A DNA stretch of 12,500 bases from Actinidia chinensis. Its lineage: Eukaryota > Streptophyta > Magnoliopsida > Ericales > Actinidiaceae. Shown here in pieces: positions 9,806-12,500 of this stretch. The DNA is taken from NCBI GenBank assembly GCA_009663005.1, contig CM018904.1:8250014-8262513 (forward strand), written 5' to 3'. The stretch's first letter is position 1, and every line of letters begins with the position of its first letter. The notes beneath the pieces are model-generated. The model made no database searches, had not been told where the DNA came from, and saw only the letters and a program-made list of their open reading frames with translations. The position numbers and the translations under genes were made by a program.

Positions 9806-10988
9806 TGATGTGTACTTTTGCGGTCTCAAAAATAATCTAAAAATATACCGTTAATCACAACTCGTGGAGAGAAGTGGTTATGCCGGGTTTATAGTCTACA
9901 GGGATCAATAGGATAAGTTAAAACATTTCTAAATTATTCTAAATGTAATTCAAGGAAAAGAATGGGGTGATTTAAAAAGTTAATTGTTAATAAAAACTAA
10001 TAATTAAAACAAATTTAAATAAAATAGTATAAACAATATGAGAAAGAGATCCTAGGGGCTTTCGAATCCATCATAGCCAAGAAATCTAGTTTTATGTAAT
10101 TTAGGTTGTTTATCAGTTGATTTACCAAGATCCGTGTGGTACAACACACAAACGGTATCGCCAAAAAGATAGTGAAATTACTCTTGATTTAGATTATGTT
10201 AAAGAGCACGCCAACTCGTTCATAAAGAACGATTCGTCTATTTACCATAAATATAAACACAATTAAAAAAATCACAAGTGATAACAACATGAAACCCTAT
10301 GCAAAATAATAACAGAAAAATTGCACGGGCTTGATAAAAGAATAAAACCAATTAATTGAATTAAAATCAAAAGCCTTTAATTTCATGAACAATAAATCTC
10401 ATCCAAAAATCATAAACCTATTACAAAATACCGATTACTTGTATAGGATTTCATCTTTACCCTAGGAAGACCGCCTAGCCGTCATGGAGAATTCTCAATC
10501 GTCAATCTTTGATCGTCTTTTCTCCCGAATTCTCTGATCTTCTTTTTTGATTTTTATTCTTTTGTTTCTAGAGCTCTTCCGTGGCTCCCCCTTCTTCTAT
10601 TTTTTTTTAGTGTATTCTCCTTTATCTTGGATGACTTGGGCTCTTAGAAAGTCCAACTTCAAAATACTTCTTTTATTTCAAAGTTCTTCCTTTCAAAGAC
10701 TTTTCCCCTTTTTCCCCCAAGTCCTTGCCATTTCTTTCTTTATTTATTTTCTTTTCTTACTCACGTGATTTTTTGCCCCAATGTAAGAAATTATAACAGA
10801 TTCTTCCCTTTCACTTTTTGAGTGCACTTTCATTTTGATCCCAAAACTTTATATTTGACGTCAAATTTGAGATTTCTTGCATAAAACCCTACCGCACAAA
10901 TATAACTCAAAATGAATCAATAAATAACAAATACCATCTAACAAAGGTAAATTGGGTGGTCTCAATATACATATTTCGACACTTATCA
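9806..10988 (-). repeat. Athila 5' LTR
   Basis: An 1183-base repeat matching 683-1893, also starting TGATGTGTAC and ending TTATCA on the plus strand. The primer site at 9785-9801 makes it the 5' LTR of a minus-strand element, so it should hold the promoter. A possible TATA box on the minus strand is AATATAAAG near 10847-10856, but it lies only about 135 bases from the U3 end, so I am unsure of it. It differs from the other LTR at many positions, often by one-base indels. Confidence 0.92.
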
Positions 10989-11220
10989 TGCTAGATTCAA
11001 AGGGATGCAGCTTTGACGCTAGTGGAGGAACTCTTAGAGTTTTTCAAGGGAACAAGGACGATGCGTGGGGAAGAAGACTAGAGGGCTATCCGTTGAGGAG
11101 AGTGTCCAGACAGGGGGAGCTACTGTTCGACATGTGTCGCACCCCAGTGGTATTCGCAAGGAGAATGGACAAGGGGAAGCAACTGTTGCACATAGGTTAC
11201 GCAAAGCAAGTTCAGGGGTA
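10989..11220 (+). pseudogene. Ty1/copia GAG-pre-integrase segment, continuation of the interrupted host element
   Basis: Plus-strand reading resumes as MLDSKGCSFDASGG and LRVFQGN (the A of the ATG is the last LTR base). One frame over come a GKKTRGL block and SVQTGGATVRH (about 11068-11135). This matches the copia GAG-pre-integrase region, where NLISLGMLDSKG and a WGKK...GLY...G pattern are usual. It continues directly from VPNLLKNLISMR at the left junction, so the two halves belong to one element. At least one frameshift, near 11065, breaks it. The segment normally precedes the integrase zinc finger. By motif style it resembles the Tork branch, though this is tentative. Confidence 0.8.
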
Positions 11221-11710
11221 CCTATAGGATCCGGAATGGTACAAGAAGTGCATGGAGATGCTTTGGGATATGCTACGAAGTCTGGCCAGACCCGAGTATG
11301 CAACCAGTGCAGGATGTCCCATAGAGAAGGTCAGAGGAAGGAGACCAAGTCAAATTTTGAGAACTGTACAGTGAATGGCGGCGGTGACGCGCCGAGTTAT
11401 CTCTTTCGCTCTCGATTTGATCAGTGCGTGATCTCTCCATTGTGTGCACAAAGGAGGAGAATTGAGCCACGACAAACGCGCAACGTGACGTACTTTGTGT
11501 GCACCCGTACGGGTCGGGCACCCCAGTGGGGGGGGTGCAGGGCATCTCGGTGAGAAGGTGCAGACACTTCGTGTGGGGTGCATATCTTCGGTGGGACGTG
11601 GAGTGCCCGTTTGATGAGGCTAAGGTATCTCAGATGCTGTCTTTGTATCTTATGGGGAGGCTGGATCCAAGCTGTCAGGAAAACAACTTGAGACATCGGA
11701 TTACCTCTAG
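11221..11710 (+). other. Unresolved copia remnant
   Basis: About 490 bases between the GAG-pre-integrase block and the copia polypurine tract. A 162-codon open frame at 11065-11553 runs through it, but beyond about 11140 its product has no motif I recognise. The integrase core, RT and RNase H of a full copia element should fill several kilobases here and are missing. It may be a deletion derivative or a non-autonomous element. Confidence 0.5.
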
Positions 11711-11726
11711 TGGTCTGGGGGGAGAT
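11711..11726 (+). other. Copia polypurine tract
   Basis: TGGTCTGGGGGGAGAT lies immediately before the TGTTG start of the LTR. A G-rich run ending in GGAGAT next to TGTTG is usual for plant copia elements. It shows that the following repeat is a 3' LTR of a plus-strand element. Confidence 0.82.
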
Positions 11727-11730
11727 TGTT

Positions 11731-11780
11731 GAGTCCAGCCCATCTGGATGAGTCTAGCCCACTTGGATGAGTCCAAGTCC
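11731..11780 (+). repeat. 19-base tandem repeat at the start of copia U3
   Basis: GAGTCCAGCCCATCTGGAT (11731-11749) and GAGTCTAGCCCACTTGGAT (11750-11768), followed by a partial GAGTCCAAGTCC. Short tandem repeats in U3 often act as enhancers in plant copia elements; that role is inferred here. Confidence 0.8.
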
Positions 11781-11947
11781 AGTAGCCAGCCCAAGCCGGA
11801 TTGGAGTTCATATGAGTGTCCCATGTGACAGTGAAACTTCTCGGTTATGAGTCTAGAACTCTTTGAGAGTGTTTATCTTTTTGTTTTCCTAGTTAGATTA
11901 GAATAATGATAAGTATTTGTAGGAGTCAACTACCTCCTTCCCTTGTC

Positions 11948-11955
11948 TATAAAAG
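11948..11955 (+). promoter_or_regulatory. TATA box in the copia LTR
   Basis: TATAAAAG in the context TTGTCTATAAAAGGGAGG. Transcription would be expected to start about 30 bases downstream, near 11980, defining the U3/R border. Confidence 0.75.
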
Positions 11956-12242
11956 GGAGGGTGGGGTGCTTAGATTTTCTACGTGCGTTGTGTTGTGGGC
12001 TGAGCGCAGTTGATGTGAGGTGAGATGAGAGGCAAGACAGAGGGAGAGATTGTGAGAGAGGGTGTGAGTTGAACGCATAGAGTCTTCCTCCATTGTAATC
12101 CATTCGTTTGGTAGTGGATTGTTGATTTATCTTCGTGGACGTAGACATCGTTGGCCGAACACACTGTAATTTTATGTGTCTTTTGTGTGTGTGTGATTGG
12201 TAATTAGTTTTGAGCACAACACAAGCTAGACTGAGTACAACA

Positions 12243-12500
12243 AATATAAGTGTTTAAATCTCAAAAAGTGAGAGCAGTTACCTTTTTCTTGTGGAGGGTG
12301 AGCGGTGGTTTATAAATGGAGAATGGAGAGCCGTGCGAGGAGATCACGGCGCGATCCTCGGGCAGCCAAGTATGTAAGCCGTGTCCGAGGATCTCGGAGA
12401 AAAAGGAGGAAGTTGCCATATGGAGAATGTAGGAGATGTGGTGGAAATGGAGTCTCATAGAGGAGGAGACTCAAGGTCCTCAAGGCAAATGGCGAGGTGA
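12243..12500. other. Unassigned flank right of the copia LTR
   Basis: This is less AT-rich than the Athila sequence and purine-rich. Open frames of about 40-65 codons occur on both strands, but none has a motif I recognise. GATCCTCGG (12353-12361) and CCGAGGATC (12385-12393) form a perfect 9-base inverted repeat with a 23-base loop. A TATA-like TTTATAAATG lies near 12309-12318. It could be host sequence or another repeat. Confidence 0.4.

Larger units (their letters stand above)
683..10988 (-). mobile_element. Athila-type Ty3/gypsy LTR retrotransposon, complete in outline but decayed
   Basis: An LTR element of about 10.3 kb read on the minus strand: 5' LTR (9806-10988), primer site, leader, gag, protease, RT, RNase H, integrase, a long 3' noncoding region, polypurine tract, 3' LTR (683-1893). 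The gypsy order (integrase after RNase H), the tRNA-Asp-type primer site, LTRs of about 1.2 kb, and the style of gag and integrase C-terminus (GAVEI followed by FKVNG) all point to the Athila lineage, which lacks a chromodomain. No reading frame is intact, so the copy is non-autonomous at best. It sits inside a copia element in opposite orientation. Assignment to the Athila/Tat branch is firm; exact family membership is inferred from remembered motifs. Confidence 0.9.
11727..12242 (+). repeat. Ty1/copia 3' LTR
   Basis: A 516-base LTR with perfect 5-base terminal inverted repeats, TGTTG...CAACA. It follows a polypurine tract. U3 opens with 19-base repeats. A TATA box, TATAAAAG, lies at 11948-11955. 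A CGTGGACGTAGAC-ATCG-TTGGCCGAACAC block near 12134-12165 followed by TGTGTCTTTTGTGTG resembles the U5 region of Tork-type plant copia elements. No tRNA-iMet primer site follows 12242, which again argues that this is the 3' copy. The 5' LTR is outside the window. Confidence 0.88.

Noticed and set aside
11065..11553. 162-codon open frame read as an intact gene
   Set aside because: Its first part is the frameshifted copia GAG-pre-integrase. The rest has no motif, and overlapping frames of similar size occur on the other strand, as expected for GC-richer noncoding DNA.
12243..12260. Possible primer binding site, which would make the copia LTR a 5' LTR
   Set aside because: No match to the tRNA-iMet-type site follows the LTR end, and a polypurine tract precedes the LTR.
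12261..12458. 65-codon minus-strand frame as a host gene exon
   Set aside because: No recognisable domain, no supporting splice or start context, and an equally long reading exists on the plus strand.
1..12500. CRISPR array, tRNA or rRNA gene
   Set aside because: No regularly spaced repeats were seen. The only tRNA-like stretch is the 17-base primer site at 9785-9801, which is far too short to be a tRNA gene.

Overview
The window is plant nuclear repeat DNA and holds no intact gene. Two LTR retrotransposons are nested. A plus-strand Ty1/copia element occupies roughly 1-682 and 10989-12242. It was split by a minus-strand Ty3/gypsy element of the Athila type at 683-10988 (about 10.3 kb). The plant origin is inferred from the element families: an Athila-like gag-pol, a tRNA-Asp-type primer site, and copia with a CCHC knuckle, protease and GAG-pre-integrase order. 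The species cannot be named.

Layout, left to right. 1-682: copia gag zinc knuckle and protease, frameshifted, ending in the run VPNLLKNLISMR. 683-1893: 3' LTR of the Athila element, with a polypurine tract at 1894-1905. 1906-3721: its 3' noncoding region, with a tandem duplication and two further polypurine-tract-like stretches and no readable envelope-like frame. 3722-4930: integrase. About 5100-5490: RNase H. About 5640-6480: reverse transcriptase. About 6840-7600: protease and the segment before it. About 7880-9071: gag. 9072-9784: AT-rich leader. 9785-9801: primer binding site. 9806-10988: 5' LTR. 10989-11220: copia coding sequence resumes at MLDSKGC (GAG-pre-integrase). About 11220-11710: unresolved copia remnant with no recognisable integrase core, RT or RNase H. 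11711-11726: copia polypurine tract. 11727-12242: copia 3' LTR, TGTTG...CAACA, with a TATA box. 12243-12500: unassigned flank.

All coding parts are broken by many one- or two-base indels and by stops, so nothing here is likely to make a full-length polyprotein. The two Athila LTRs also differ by many small indels. This fits either an old insertion or a poorly polished long-read assembly, and the sequence alone cannot separate the two. I found no tRNA, rRNA, CRISPR array, cellular gene or undescribed system. The best results are the base-level nested junction and the unusual 3' noncoding structure of the Athila element.
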